Assembly (NCBI RefSeq): GCF_900129505.1 | Contig: NZ_LT670818.1 | Location: 2,542,001 to 2,606,000 of the forward strand | Reading direction: 5' to 3' | Length of the DNA stretch: 64,000 nucleotides | Source of the DNA: Bradyrhizobium erythrophlei | GTDB taxonomy: Bacteria; Pseudomonadota; Alphaproteobacteria; Rhizobiales; Xanthobacteraceae | Part shown: positions 1 through 8,419 of the stretch, piece by piece | Layout of the letters: every line of letters starts with the position of its first letter | Position numbering within the stretch: the first letter of the stretch is position 1 | Made by a program: the position numbers and the translations under genes | Notes under the pieces: model-generated | The model's database searches: none | What the model was told of the DNA's origin: nothing | The model's input: only the letters and a program-made list of their open reading frames with translations

Positions 1-1029
1 GCGGCTCTTCAGGCGCGAATGGAAACATTGCTGCCTACGAAGATTATTCGCTATCGAACGCCGGATGGGCAAGAGCGTTCGGTGGTTCTCAAGCCCGCCG
101 ACGTGACGGCTTCCATCGCCGAATACAGGCCGGTCTACATCTCCGGGGACGTTCTTACGCCTGGACAGCAAGCTTATAGACCTCTGATGACGGTCCGCCA
201 GCTCGTCGCGGTGGCCGGAGGGTACAGCATGTTGCGCTCGCGCGCGATGCAGGCAGGAGCCGATCCGGTTGAATTGCAACGCGATTACGAGGCGGCGTCG
301 GTCGAATACGCAAAGGACTTTTTTCACGCCGTCCGTCTCCAGGCTGAGCTTCAGAATAAGACAGCTTTCCAACCGCAAACGCCGCTCGGCGCGTCGGTAG
401 AGAGTGCGATAAGCTCCGCAATGATCAAGTCAGAAACCGAATCGTTACGTATTGCCCAAGACGACTTCCGAGCCGAGCAGGCCTTTCTTGAGGACAGCAT
501 CAAAAAAGGGGGCGTGCAACTGGAAGTCTTGAAGACGCAGGAGCAGGAGGAAGCCAAGGGAGTGGAGTCGGACGCCCAGGATCTCGACCGTGTTGGCAAA
601 TTGTTCAACTCGGGAACCGTGATAAGCCCCCGACTGACGGAGGCCCGACGAGCTTTGTTGCTGTCCTCAACGCGACATCTGCAGACCTCGGTCGAGGTGA
701 TGCGATTGCAACGTCAGCAGGATGATCAGCGACGTCAGCTTGAAAGGCTAGAAGCCCAGCGCAAAGTAAAACTTCTTGCAGAATTAAATGATACTAACGT
801 TCGTTTGGCGGTGCTGTCGGCTCGGCTGCATGCTACGGGGCAACGACTACAGCCGCTCGGCGCGGGAGGCCCCGTGCCAGCCGGCGCGGACAATCTTAAG
901 CCGGACGTAGTGATTATGCGCAAAGTCGAGCAAAAATGGACGCGGATAGGAGCCGCGCCCGACGCGGAGGTCGAGCCGGGGGACGTTGTCGAAGTAGTGC
1001 TGCGCGCGGAGGTACTTCCAAGCCAATAG
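1..1029 (+). CDS. Polysaccharide export (OPX/ExoF-like) protein, 5'-truncated by window edge
   Basis: Probable outer-membrane or periplasmic exopolysaccharide export protein. The frame is open from base 1 through the first ATG at 19, so the true start and probably the Poly_export domain lie upstream. A SLBB-like segment (VYISGDVLTPGQQAY, then LRQLVAVAGGYS-type residues) sits near residues 38-72 of the ATG form. A long charged, probably coiled-coil region follows (about 85-265), and a second SLBB-like end is seen (about 295-332, VEPGDVVEVVL). SLBB plus internal coiled coil is the ExoF pattern known in rhizobial succinoglycan-type export. That it is ExoF itself rather than another OPX protein is inference, because no glycosyltransferases are visible downstream. 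Confidence 0.75.
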   Translation, partial: AALQARMETLLPTKIIRYRTPDGQERSVVLKPADVTASIAEYRPVYISGDVLTPGQQAYRPLMTVRQLVAVAGGYSMLRSRAMQAGADPVELQRDYEAASVEYAKDFFHAVRLQAELQNKTAFQPQTPLGASVESAISSAMIKSETESLRIAQDDFRAEQAFLEDSIKKGGVQLEVLKTQEQEEAKGVESDAQDLDRVGKLFNSGTVISPRLTEARRALLLSSTRHLQTSVEVMRLQRQQDDQRRQLERLEAQRKVKLLAELNDTNVRLAVLSARLHATGQRLQPLGAGGPVPAGADNLKPDVVIMRKVEQKWTRIGAAPDAEVEPGDVVEVVLRAEVLPSQ

Positions 1030-1427
1030 CATGGACCTCATTCTCGATCCGATGCCCAAGTGATCAGACTGACCGATGGCGCAGGCCGCTCCCGCTTTTT
1101 ACGTGCCGGTCACTCAAGGCGACAAGGTGGTTGATGGGCTAGCCTATGAACCTGATCCGGAGGGCGGTTGGTGACACTTGAGCGAGGTAAGTTCCGCGTG
1201 CTCGTGTCAGCGAGCTGCCAGACACTGCAGCACGCGGCGGCTCGTCACTTATGCCCGACAATCGGGCAGTCATGGCGGCCGATACTATTCGGCAAACTGG
1301 GCGACGAACGAAAGAGGTCGCGAACCGAGCCGGCCTTGTCCAGGGACTCAGCGATCTGAATTTGACCATCATCTGATGCGAGCTTTTGAACCAGCAGGAG
1401 GGATCATGATCTTTTTCAGGAGGGACC
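1030..1427. other. Intergenic region, no convincing gene
   Basis: A 32-codon frame at 1076-1174 (starts MAQAAPAFYVP) is open but matches nothing I recognise. The rest has only short frames with unconvincing composition. I see no RNA gene or clear terminator. Confidence 0.4.
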
Positions 1428-1730
1428 ATGACCTTTGATCTTCACGGCCGGCACCGTTGGCTAGCCATGTTGGCTGTCGCCGGGCTGATACTGATTGGTG
1501 CGGGGGCCACTGGCCACATTACACTCGCTAGCCTTGCTGCCGGAATGGTCGCGTGGGCCAGCGGAGAATTGGCTCATTACCAGCATGGAAGAGCCGGCCC
1601 TAGCGCTGACCTCCAACGAGTGGCGAGTGGCCTTGGCGTCGCACTCAATCTTTTCGGACTCGCCCTGGTTGCGCTGGCGTTCTACCGATTTTGGAAATAC
1701 GGGTACTGGCCGGTATCTGAAATATTGTGA
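1428..1730 (+). CDS. Small integral membrane protein, unknown function
   Basis: A 100-residue protein with two hydrophobic helices, about residues 11-38 (WLAMLAVAGLILIGAGATG) and 66-88 (GLGVALNLFGLALVALAFYRFW), separated by a polar loop containing GELAHYQHG. The start is well supported by AGGAGGG a few bases before the ATG. Probably an inner-membrane protein with a two-helix hairpin. I do not recognise a named family. It stands alone: the preceding OPX gene ends 400 bp upstream and nothing convincing follows. Confidence 0.6.
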   Translation: MTFDLHGRHRWLAMLAVAGLILIGAGATGHITLASLAAGMVAWASGELAHYQHGRAGPSADLQRVASGLGVALNLFGLALVALAFYRFWKYGYWPVSEIL

Positions 1731-2617
1731 GGACGAGGTGCTCGGGTGCTGGTGTGAGCGCGGCTTTAGGTACGCACCACACCGCCCAAGCAGAGTATAA
1801 TCGCGGCGGTGTTGATCACGTAGTGGGTTCCTCAAATTCCCCAGCAGTGATTATTTCCGCACGAGAAGAGCCAAATTTCAAGGGCGAATAGCCGCTCCCC
1901 GGAATCCTCGCGGAGCAATGCCCCATTGGACGGATGGATCGAGGAACTTGGAGCAACGCAGGCTGGAGAACTGGTTGCTCGCCTGCATTCGAATTGAATA
2001 TCCGGTCATAGTGGGACCGAACATCCTCATCGGGCTCGCAAGCCCGTTGCCTGATCTGGTCCAAGTCATTGATGTGAACATGGCCGCGGCTGTACGAGAT
2101 CATCGCATGGAACGAAACAGTTCCCGCCGCTGCGGTTGGAGCGGGTATTCGGCGTCACCACCTTCGAGCTAGGGTGGTGGTCGGTGGTCAGCGGAAGGTC
2201 GCAGTGGCCATGGCTTGCTGGGGTCGCCAACAAGGATTTTGACCGCTAAGGGCCGCCCCCGGGCAGAATGGCCGTTTCGCAGCCTTGGATCCGCGCGGAG
2301 GGCAGGGGGCCGCCCCTGCGACGTAACCCAGTCCGCCCAACTCCGTGGGCCTACGATGGAGTACCCGGAGAAGGTTCGATCCCAGTTCCTCTCCCTCCGC
2401 CATCGATCGGGGTAGTCTGCTATCGAGCTCGGTCGACCACTTTCCAAAATCCCAACAAACTGAGACCTTCTAGGTGAATAGAGCGGTTCTGAAGCCGAAT
2501 TAAATGGCCGTTACGCGTTCCAAAGGCGAGCCCACCCAGGATGCAATTCCCATTGACACTGCGGTGACACTGGCCGTCCTCGACGAAGTCAAAAATTGCA
2601 GAAATGGCTCATATTAT
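1731..2617. other. Long gene-poor stretch left of the tRNA fragment
   Basis: About 890 bases with only short overlapping frames on both strands and no family I recognise. It lies just outside the integrative-element junction at 2618, so it is probably the chromosomal flank. Nothing supports an RNA gene. Confidence 0.4.
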
Positions 2618-2664
2618 TGGCGCACCCGACACGATTCGAACGTGTGACCTTTGCCTTCGGAGGG
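2618..2664 (-). other. 3' fragment of tRNA-Arg(CCG), probable attachment site of an integrative element
   Basis: Read on the minus strand, these 47 bases are the 3' half of a tRNA: anticodon loop CTCCGAA (anticodon CCG), a perfect 5-bp T stem (ACACG/CGTGT) around TTCGAAT, acceptor strand and encoded CCA. Rightward of 2664 the expected D arm and 5' acceptor strand are absent, so the gene is broken in the anticodon arm. A 3' tRNA fragment with an integrase nearby is the classic att junction left by tRNA-targeting tyrosine integrases. The orientation implies that the element lies to the right and that an intact tRNA copy should mark its far end. Confidence 0.8.
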
Positions 2665-2717
2665 CCGCGCCCGCGATCGGCAAATTTAACCCGCAACAGA
2701 GCCGCACAACCAGGGAC

Positions 2718-3026
2718 CTATCGACGCTTCTTACGCAGGGGCGCGTTCGCCAAGGGAATTCTCCCAGGAAAGAGTACCTGGTAATCTAATGCACGGCCTT
2801 GGCTGCGATGATTAAACACTCGAATGTAGCCGGCTTCTAAGAGGTAGGGAACCTTCCGCATGACTGTTCTGCGGTTGCAGGACGCCTCTTTCGCGATCAG
2901 TCCCTGGGTCGGCCAACAATGCCCTGTCTCGTTGTCCGCATGATTTGAGAGGGAAACAAGAACGAGCTTGGCGAACGGGTCCGGGATGTTCAGAGACAGC
3001 GCCCAAGCGACCGCTTGAATACTCAT
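2718..3026 (-). CDS. Helix-turn-helix domain protein
   Basis: A 102-residue protein with a winged-helix region of the HTH_36 type often found in phage and island replication or regulatory proteins (KLVLVSLSNHADNETGHCWP, then IAKEASCNRRTVMRKVPYLL and a wing around GYIRV). The C-terminus is basic (LRKKRR). Its start overlaps the stop of the AlpA-like gene by four bases (ATGA), so the two are translationally coupled. It ends about 50 bp from the att fragment. A regulatory or excision-related role is inferred from position only. Confidence 0.65.
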   Translation of the reverse strand: MSIQAVAWALSLNIPDPFAKLVLVSLSNHADNETGHCWPTQGLIAKEASCNRRTVMRKVPYLLEAGYIRVFNHRSQGRALDYQVLFPGRIPLANAPLRKKRR

Positions 3027-3259
3027 TTGCGGTCACCCTTGTCTGCCACCGAGTTGGTGGCTAACGCACCACGCGCCTCGATCCTTAATTTCTGATAGGC
3101 CGCAACTTCGCGTTCGGGCCAGCCAACAGCCCGACCGCGGGCTTCAAGCTTTACGGGCCGCGGAAACAATCCGCGACTAATTTTTTCATAGAGCGTGCTC
3201 CTGCTCCATCCCATGGCCTCTTGGACCTGGCGTGGGCGAACAAACTTCTCGAGCATCAA
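3023..3259 (-). CDS. AlpA-family excisionase/regulator
   Basis: A 78-residue protein with the short MerR-like helix-turn-helix of AlpA/excisionase proteins: RPRQVQEAMGWSRSTLYEKI, then GLFPRPVKLEARGRAVGW and EREVAAY, the canonical order in the family. AlpA proteins control integrase expression and excision of P4-like elements. Position between the integrase and the att site fits this. The second codon is also ATG (3256), so the start may be one codon later. It overlaps the downstream HTH gene by 4 bp. Confidence 0.8.
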   Translation of the reverse strand: MMLEKFVRPRQVQEAMGWSRSTLYEKISRGLFPRPVKLEARGRAVGWPEREVAAYQKLRIEARGALATNSVADKGDRK

Positions 3260-3336
3260 TGCACCATCCCGTTGCGCGTCGGATGATTCCGGCGCTTCCG
3301 GGACGATCTATTCTGGAAAAAGAACCCCCGTCTTTT

Positions 3337-4020
3337 CTAATCTGATTTAGAAAAGAAGAAAATGGGGGGCCGACCAGCCAATGTCGGGAGTGCGAACCCG
3401 CAATCAAGCCTAACGCACTCACAAGGTAGAATTCTCGTCTCCGGGGATTTCCAGGCGCGGGTAGATTGACCAAGCTCCCGAAACGCGTCTGCGGTCGCTA
3501 GGAAGTGGGCGAGAGAGTCAACGGTGCAAGGGAAGTAGGGCGTGCCGGAATTCTTGAAAATCCCGGCTGAGACATACGCGGCCCAATAGTGCGAAACCGT
3601 TTTAAATTCCCTCCATAGGTTATGGATAGTCGCCCGGGAATATCCATGTCCGAAGCGCCTCGAAAGTTCGCTTACCGCATAGCTCACGGAATTGCCTTTC
3701 AAACCCTCCGTGGTCGCCCCGATGGCATGGTGTAAAATGGCGCCAGCGATAAAGCCTCCCTTGAAGGGAGCGTACGATTCCTCCCGCACCGTTTGCAGCG
3801 GCTTCGCGTCCGAGGCCGTTCGGAAGAGATCTCGAAAGAAGTCGTTTGGTAGGTGGTCGCGGTGCCTATTAGCAAACTCAATTCCAGTAGTCGTGCGGAT
3901 TTGCTGACGGGCAACTTCATCGCTCGGAGCTAACATGTATGCCTCCAGCGTTAGGACGTCCAACTGTGTTGGGCTCCCTAAGGAGCCAAGCGAGTAGTTG
4001 GTGGTGTCAATAAATTTCAC
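3337..4020 (-). CDS. Hypothetical protein of the integrative element
   Basis: About 227 residues, no family recognised. I prefer the GTG at 4020 because it shares a base with the integrase stop (TAGTG), a typical coupling arrangement; an upstream ATG at 4044 inside the integrase gene is the alternative. The protein is mixed alpha/polar with no membrane segment or signal peptide. A central stretch (AVSELSRRFGHGYSRATIHN) could be a helix-turn-helix. Base composition is lower in GC than the neighbouring chromosome-type genes, consistent with acquired DNA. Confidence 0.6.
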   Translation of the reverse strand: MKFIDTTNYSLGSLGSPTQLDVLTLEAYMLAPSDEVARQQIRTTTGIEFANRHRDHLPNDFFRDLFRTASDAKPLQTVREESYAPFKGGFIAGAILHHAIGATTEGLKGNSVSYAVSELSRRFGHGYSRATIHNLWREFKTVSHYWAAYVSAGIFKNSGTPYFPCTVDSLAHFLATADAFRELGQSTRAWKSPETRILPCECVRLDCGFALPTLAGRPPIFFFSKSD

Positions 4021-5213
4021 TAGACATCTACCTTGGAAAAACAATAACGCTGCCAGTCGGCCATGAGCTGTCGGCGCTTGTCGAACATGTCTCCGCGTCT
4101 ATATGCGGCTTCGACCTTGTCCGAAACTGTGTGCGCGAGGGCAATATCCATCATCTCTTTGGGATAATTAGTGACCTCGTGACCCCAGTCCATGAACGCT
4201 GAGCGAAAGCCGTGAACCGTAAGTCCAATACCGACCATTCCGCGGAGCATCTCTAGCATCGCCATGTTCGAGAGGCTGGCATCGAGCTTTGCGCCTGGAA
4301 ATGCGAATTTATAGTTGTGTTTCTGCAGGCCGATTATTTCGATCGCACGATCGCAAAGAGGCACTCTGTGTTCTCGGCTCGCTTTCATCCGTCCGGCCGG
4401 GATGGTCCAAATACGACGGTCTAGATCGAATTCGTGAGGAACGGCCCCGAGTGTTTCTCCGGTGCGGGCAGCGGTCAAAATCGTGAACTCAAGCGCCTGA
4501 GCGCTGATCTCGGCACGAGATCGTAGGCGGGCCATGAACGATGGTAATTCTCGATACGGAATTGCCTTATGGTGCTGGACGGTGGATACCTTTCCTTTGG
4601 CGGGGAGAAGTTTATCTAAATGCCCCCGCCATCTGGCTGGATTCTCGCCATCCCTGTATCCCCGTGCCTTAGCCCAATCCAGGATTGCCTCTATCCGGCC
4701 TCGGAGCCGGCTCGCCGTTTCCGGTTTTGAGTTCCAGATTGGCTCGAGCACTTTAAGAACAAGCGCGGTGTCAACGGCCGCGACTGATAAGATTCCAATG
4801 ACGGGGAAGGCATAGCGGACCAAAGTGTTCGACCATTGCTCACGGTGCTTCTCGTTACGCCAACCCGACCGGTGAGCCGCGATATAGGCCTTGCCGCATT
4901 CCGCGAAGGTGAATGCCTTGGCCGCCTGGGCGACCGCTTCCGTACGGGCTGCGTTGCGGGCGTCTATTGGATCGATCCCCCGCAACAGGGAGCGCCGCCC
5001 CTCGAATGCTTTCTGACGAGCTTCAACCAGACTTAGGATTGGAAAGGGGCCAAGACCCATTTTCCGGGCTCGACCCGCACGCATATAGCGAAGGATCCAG
5101 GCCTTCGTGCCCCCGGCGGCGACCTGCAGATATAGACCGTCGCCGTCTCCAAAGAGACCGGGCTTCGACATACGCTTTACAGAAAGCGTGGTTAGCTTGT
5201 TTGTCTTCCGCAA
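4020..5213 (-). CDS. P4-type tyrosine site-specific integrase
   Basis: A 397-residue recombinase of the DUF4102/P4 integrase class. The N-terminal arm-binding domain (about 1-90: LTTLSVKRMSKPGLFGDG, GLYLQVAAGGTKAWILRY) is followed by a SAM-like core-binding domain (about 110-210) and the catalytic domain. Active-site residues are visible: Arg in TAARTGE, His and Arg in HGFRSAF, His in ALAHTVSDKVE, and Tyr in AAYRRGD. Length is normal for the family and the gene looks intact. These enzymes integrate at the 3' ends of tRNA genes, which matches the tRNA-Arg fragment 1.4 kb downstream. Confidence 0.93.
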   Translation of the reverse strand: MRKTNKLTTLSVKRMSKPGLFGDGDGLYLQVAAGGTKAWILRYMRAGRARKMGLGPFPILSLVEARQKAFEGRRSLLRGIDPIDARNAARTEAVAQAAKAFTFAECGKAYIAAHRSGWRNEKHREQWSNTLVRYAFPVIGILSVAAVDTALVLKVLEPIWNSKPETASRLRGRIEAILDWAKARGYRDGENPARWRGHLDKLLPAKGKVSTVQHHKAIPYRELPSFMARLRSRAEISAQALEFTILTAARTGETLGAVPHEFDLDRRIWTIPAGRMKASREHRVPLCDRAIEIIGLQKHNYKFAFPGAKLDASLSNMAMLEMLRGMVGIGLTVHGFRSAFMDWGHEVTNYPKEMMDIALAHTVSDKVEAAYRRGDMFDKRRQLMADWQRYCFSKVDV

Positions 5214-5679
5214 GGCTGCTTCGGACCTTCTGCTACGTACGAATCAACGTACAAATAAGAGCCGGATTTAGCCGGACGACGACGGAATAGTCCAGACGCT
5301 GAAATCGAAATTAATCCCGTAATGCAAAGACTTGTCGTGCATAGTCGGACATTGCTGGAAGCCGTCGCGACGGACACTCTCTCCGCCATTTGCACGATTT
5401 TGTGCGCCAACCTACGATTTTGGACTATTCGTGCGCGATAGCGCGCTCTTGGGCCTCGACGCTTGCGCGGGGTGCAATAATGCAGGATGCCCACACAATT
5501 GTGGCTCAGGCCCAGAATGCAATCGTGCGATCAGTACGGCCGGATACTCTTGATTTCAGGCGTCATCTCGAAAAAGTCGCCGCAGCGCTCAGCGTCGTTT
5601 CTGGTGCGGTGCCGCTTCGGAGTTGCGAGGGGCCGCCTGTGGCGCAAAGCGGCCATTCGCAAGTTGCCAATGACGCGGC
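5214..5679. other. Region upstream of integrase, no gene recognised
   Basis: Contains the integrase promoter region and several short overlapping frames on both strands, none with recognisable domains. No tRNA is seen here, so the intact att copy of the element is not in this stretch. Confidence 0.4.
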
Positions 5680-6070
5680 TTAGGCATCCGCGCTTGAATC
5701 TCGTCTGATCGACGCAGCCGGAAAGCGCGGATGGTTCGGTTCAACCTCAAGGACGAGGAGTGGGATGTCATGAGGGTGAGGTGTAGGCGCTCGCCGAAAA
5801 ATCGGACCGCTTCATTCGCAATGGTGGCGGCGGTTCCGTGTCGGTCTCCCGCTGCAGATTATTAGCTCAATGACCATGAACCGATCGGTCCGTTGTGGAG
5901 CCGGGAAGCGGGGATCTACCATGAGGTCATTCCGATCAATCTTGAAAAACCGTGGAATCGGTCTGCTCGGTGATAACGGGCGGTCTCCTGAGCTTCTAAC
6001 TTTGCCGCCGACAAGCGAGACTTGTCGGCAGCGCTGAGGCCGCGCCTGACGTGAAGGCGACAAACGGCAT
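5680..6070 (-). pseudogene. Decayed tautomerase-like gene (paralogue of 41688-42302)
   Basis: Nucleotide comparison with the tautomerase gene ending at 42302 shows the same order of motifs (start at MPFV, DRNDLMVDPRFP, DRFMVIE, EPNHPRFPAASI), but the frame breaks several times: a stop occurs after the first 25 or so codons, and later pieces lie in other frames. The 3' end keeps the ATGCCTAAGCC sequence that in the other copy begins a TetR-type reading frame, then diverges. It sits just downstream of an alpha/beta hydrolase gene that is also duplicated near the second copy. The gene is non-functional. Confidence 0.75.
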
Positions 6071-6134
6071 CTCCAGTCGCCAGAGTTCAGGATGGGCCGA
6101 TTGCGTTGATGCACGGAGTGTGCGCAAGCCTTCG

Positions 6135-6911
6135 TCAGGCATGCTGTCCCGCGGCTTCGAGGATCAATTGCGTGATTTCGTCGGGATGGGAGATCAGCGA
6201 GAGATGGCTGGCCTTCACTTCGATGGTCTTGGCGCCCATTCGCTTGGCCATGAAGCGCTCAAGGTCCGGATTGATGGTGCGGTCTTCGGTCGAAACGGCG
6301 TAATAGCTGGGCTTGGATCGCCAGGCTGCGTTGGTGGTTTTGCCTGACAGCAGCGCCTTTTGGAATGGCTGCTGGACGGCGTAGAGCACTTTTGCTTTTG
6401 CCTTCGGCAGGTCGCTCGCGAAATCGCGCAAAAATGCCTCTTCGCTAAGACGTCCTTCGTCGCCATCGAAGACGATACCGGCTGTCGCCGGCGGAGTCGG
6501 AAAGGTCTTGGCCAGAGCAGTGTAGTCCTCGCCCGCGTCCGGCGCACGCGCAGCCACGTAGACCAGCGCGGAGACGTTCGGATGCATACCAGCCTCGGTG
6601 ACGATCATCCCAGAGGAGGAATGACCCACCAGCACCACCGGCCCGTCTTGCCGCCCCAGCACGCGTTCGGCCGAAGCCACCGTCTCAGGCAGCGTCGTCA
6701 GCGGATTTTGTATGGCTGTGGCATTGAGCCCCGCCGCCTGCAATCGCGCGATCACTTCCGACCAGCACGAGCCGTCGGCGAACAGCCCGTGCACGAGCAC
6801 GACATTCCTTGCCTTCACCGGAGTTGAAGTTGCGGCCATGCCACGTGTGGAGATCAGCGAAGCCGCAGCGCCTGTCAGGAGGGCGGCGGCAAAAGTGCGT
6901 CTGTTCATCAT
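6135..6911 (-). CDS. Secreted alpha/beta hydrolase (copy 1)
   Basis: A 258-residue alpha/beta-hydrolase fold protein with a twin-arginine-like leader (MNRRTFAAALLTGAAASL, cut near GMAAT). The oxyanion region is NVVLVHGLFADGS, the nucleophile elbow VGHSSSG, and a late His is in KASHLSLISHP. Length fits the small RsbQ/HNL-like hydrolases. It is very similar over its whole mature part to the protein at 43955-44761, so the two are recent paralogues. GGAAGAG precedes the first of two adjacent ATGs (6911 and 6908). The substrate is unknown; esterase activity in the periplasm is the safe reading. Confidence 0.85.
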   Translation of the reverse strand: MMNRRTFAAALLTGAAASLISTRGMAATSTPVKARNVVLVHGLFADGSCWSEVIARLQAAGLNATAIQNPLTTLPETVASAERVLGRQDGPVVLVGHSSSGMIVTEAGMHPNVSALVYVAARAPDAGEDYTALAKTFPTPPATAGIVFDGDEGRLSEEAFLRDFASDLPKAKAKVLYAVQQPFQKALLSGKTTNAAWRSKPSYYAVSTEDRTINPDLERFMAKRMGAKTIEVKASHLSLISHPDEITQLILEAAGQHA

Positions 6912-7209
6912 GATATCTCTTCCTTCAAGGTTGGATGGGATGTCCGGTTAATGGCGCAAGCGCGCTGCGAGAGTTTCAACCTTTGAGCATCGGCGCGCAT
7001 TTGCTCCGAGCGATTACAATCGCGATGAGCCCATCTCTCTTCAGCGGAAGAACATTCCGACCAGGATTTTCCGATCCATGATCTTAAGCGGTTGGAGAAC
7101 AGCATGTCGTTCGCTATCGATGGTGTTTGGACCGCTTTCGGGCGCGTTGCGTTCGGTGCGCAAGAATGTGAGGTCATCAGTGCCATACAAGAATCGAGGC
7201 CTGGCGCGC
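6912..7209. other. Intergenic spacer between hydrolase and NTF2-like genes
   Basis: About 300 bases between two minus-strand genes. No frame with recognisable content and no clear hairpin terminator. It probably contains a promoter for the hydrolase at 6911. Confidence 0.35.
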
Positions 7210-7737
7210 TTAGTCCTTCGCGGCGGGCGCCGGCGGCACCGGCAGAATAATTTCGGAAGCGACCTTCCAGTCCTTCCCGACGCGAAGCCAATTGATGATC
7301 ATCAGAAACGGCTTGGCTGTTCCATCCTGCCCCGCATAAGAGACCGTGATGTTCATCGGCACGTAGGACTCGGCGACGTCGCGCGTCAAGCCTACAACTT
7401 TGAGCTTCGAATAATCCGGCTCAAGCACGACAGGACCGGAGCTGCCGATGTCATGCAGCTTTTTGTCAACTGCCTCGTTGCCCCAAAAGCCGGCCCAGTT
7501 TCCCTCGGACTGGATCGCGCCTTTAGCCACCAACAGGGTCGAGGGCGATTGCCAGAACATCCCATGCAGAGCCTTGAAATCGTGGTTGTTGGCCAATTCC
7601 ATCAGCCTGCCGAACTTCGATTTTATCGCGCTGAGGGTCGCAGCATTCAGCGGCTCTTTCGCGACGGCGGGAGCAGACGCTACCGCCCTGATGGAAAGAG
7701 CCGAGGTAGTGAAAGTGACAAGAAGTGTCTTGTACAT
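7210..7737 (-). CDS. Exported NTF2/SnoaL-like protein
   Basis: I start at the ATG at 7737 (MYKTLLVTFTTSALSIRAVA), which gives a 175-residue protein with a signal peptide; the frame is open further upstream but lacks a leader there. The mature part has the cone-shaped SnoaL/DUF4440 pattern: SAIKSKFGRLMELANNHDF, MFWQSPSTLL, GFWGNEAV and a final strand LMIINWLRVGKDWKVASEI. Such proteins bind small hydrophobic molecules or act as isomerases/hydratases. It lies in a same-strand series with hydrolases and a DUF302 gene. Function unproven. Confidence 0.75.
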   Translation of the reverse strand: MYKTLLVTFTTSALSIRAVASAPAVAKEPLNAATLSAIKSKFGRLMELANNHDFKALHGMFWQSPSTLLVAKGAIQSEGNWAGFWGNEAVDKKLHDIGSSGPVVLEPDYSKLKVVGLTRDVAESYVPMNITVSYAGQDGTAKPFLMIINWLRVGKDWKVASEIILPVPPAPAAKD

Positions 7738-7862
7738 GTTGGAATTCCCTTCAGGCTTGATGGGCATGCGTCTGGCTCGCGTCACGACGTGGCTTTCTTG
7801 CGTTGCGCCACTGCCGCTTTGAGACGCTCTCTGCCACCGGCCAAAAACGTCATCAGTAAGTT

Positions 7863-8357
7863 TCAGCTTGCGCATTCGTGCAGCAAGGTGGTGATTTTCG
7901 CATCCAGATTGCGGGCGACGGCCAGTGCTTCCGCGCTGCCATACGACAGCAGATAACTCTCCATCTTGTAATAAGAGACGTGCACGCCATCGGGACGCTC
8001 ATCAACGAGGATTGTGACTGGAGCGTAAGATCCAGCATCGGGCACGTGCTTGACCATTTCCTTCATGATGAGTGGATTGCCAATCACAAACCGCATGATC
8101 TTAGGCGTCTTGGATCCAGATTCGCGACGCAGAATGTCGCCCAGGTCGAATTCCGCGAAAAGCATAAGGTCCGTTTGGCCGAGACCGCTTTGTACAACGC
8201 GCTCCAAATCCGGGAAGGAATTGGTCGCCCTCGTCTCCTTGAAAAATTCAACCATGTTGGGTTGCCCGATCGCCGACTTGAGCGCGGCCACAACAGCGTC
8301 GAATGGTTTTAAGCTCGTGAGGCTGAAACGCTCCACCTCGACTTTAGCGATTGTCAT
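7863..8357 (-). CDS. DUF302 family protein
   Basis: A 164-residue cytoplasmic protein. The start at 8357 is set by a strong GGAGG six bases upstream. It shows the DUF302 pattern: LMLFAEFDLGDILRRE, MRFVIGNPLIMKEMVKHVPD, APVTILVDERPDGVHVSYY, and an ending with ALAVARNLDAKITTLLHECA. The DUF302 fold is ligand-binding, with function poorly known. In this cluster it lies between an NTF2-like protein and an alpha/beta hydrolase, 62 bp after the latter, which suggests co-transcription. Confidence 0.8.
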   Translation of the reverse strand: MTIAKVEVERFSLTSLKPFDAVVAALKSAIGQPNMVEFFKETRATNSFPDLERVVQSGLGQTDLMLFAEFDLGDILRRESGSKTPKIMRFVIGNPLIMKEMVKHVPDAGSYAPVTILVDERPDGVHVSYYKMESYLLSYGSAEALAVARNLDAKITTLLHECAS

Positions 8358-8419
8358 TTGTCCTCCGTCACAACTCTCATGGATAAAGTGCGTCTGATAC
8401 CGTCGGAACGCGCCGCGTG

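Larger units (their letters stand above)
2618..5290. mobile_element. Left end of a tRNA-Arg-targeted integrative element (genomic island)
   Basis: The att fragment at 2618, two HTH genes, an unknown gene and a P4-type integrase form a compact minus-strand block, int > unknown > AlpA > HTH, with start/stop overlaps at 4020 and 3023-3026. This is the usual integrase end of a genomic island or satellite prophage. The right end is not defined: I found no second att repeat or intact tRNA-Arg inside the window, so the element may extend beyond it, or its other end may have been lost. The coordinate 5290 only marks the end of the recognisable module. Confidence 0.55.

Noticed and set aside
2355..2402. 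GGTTCGATCCC ... CTCCCTCCGCCA resembles a tRNA-Ser 3' end
   Set aside because: The bases around TTCGATC do not pair as a T stem and no anticodon or acceptor partner is present, so I treat it as chance.
2604..2789. Open frame starting MAHIIGAPDTIRTCDLCLRR
   Set aside because: This is the well-known false peptide produced by translating the complement of a tRNA 3' end; the DNA is the tRNA-Arg fragment.
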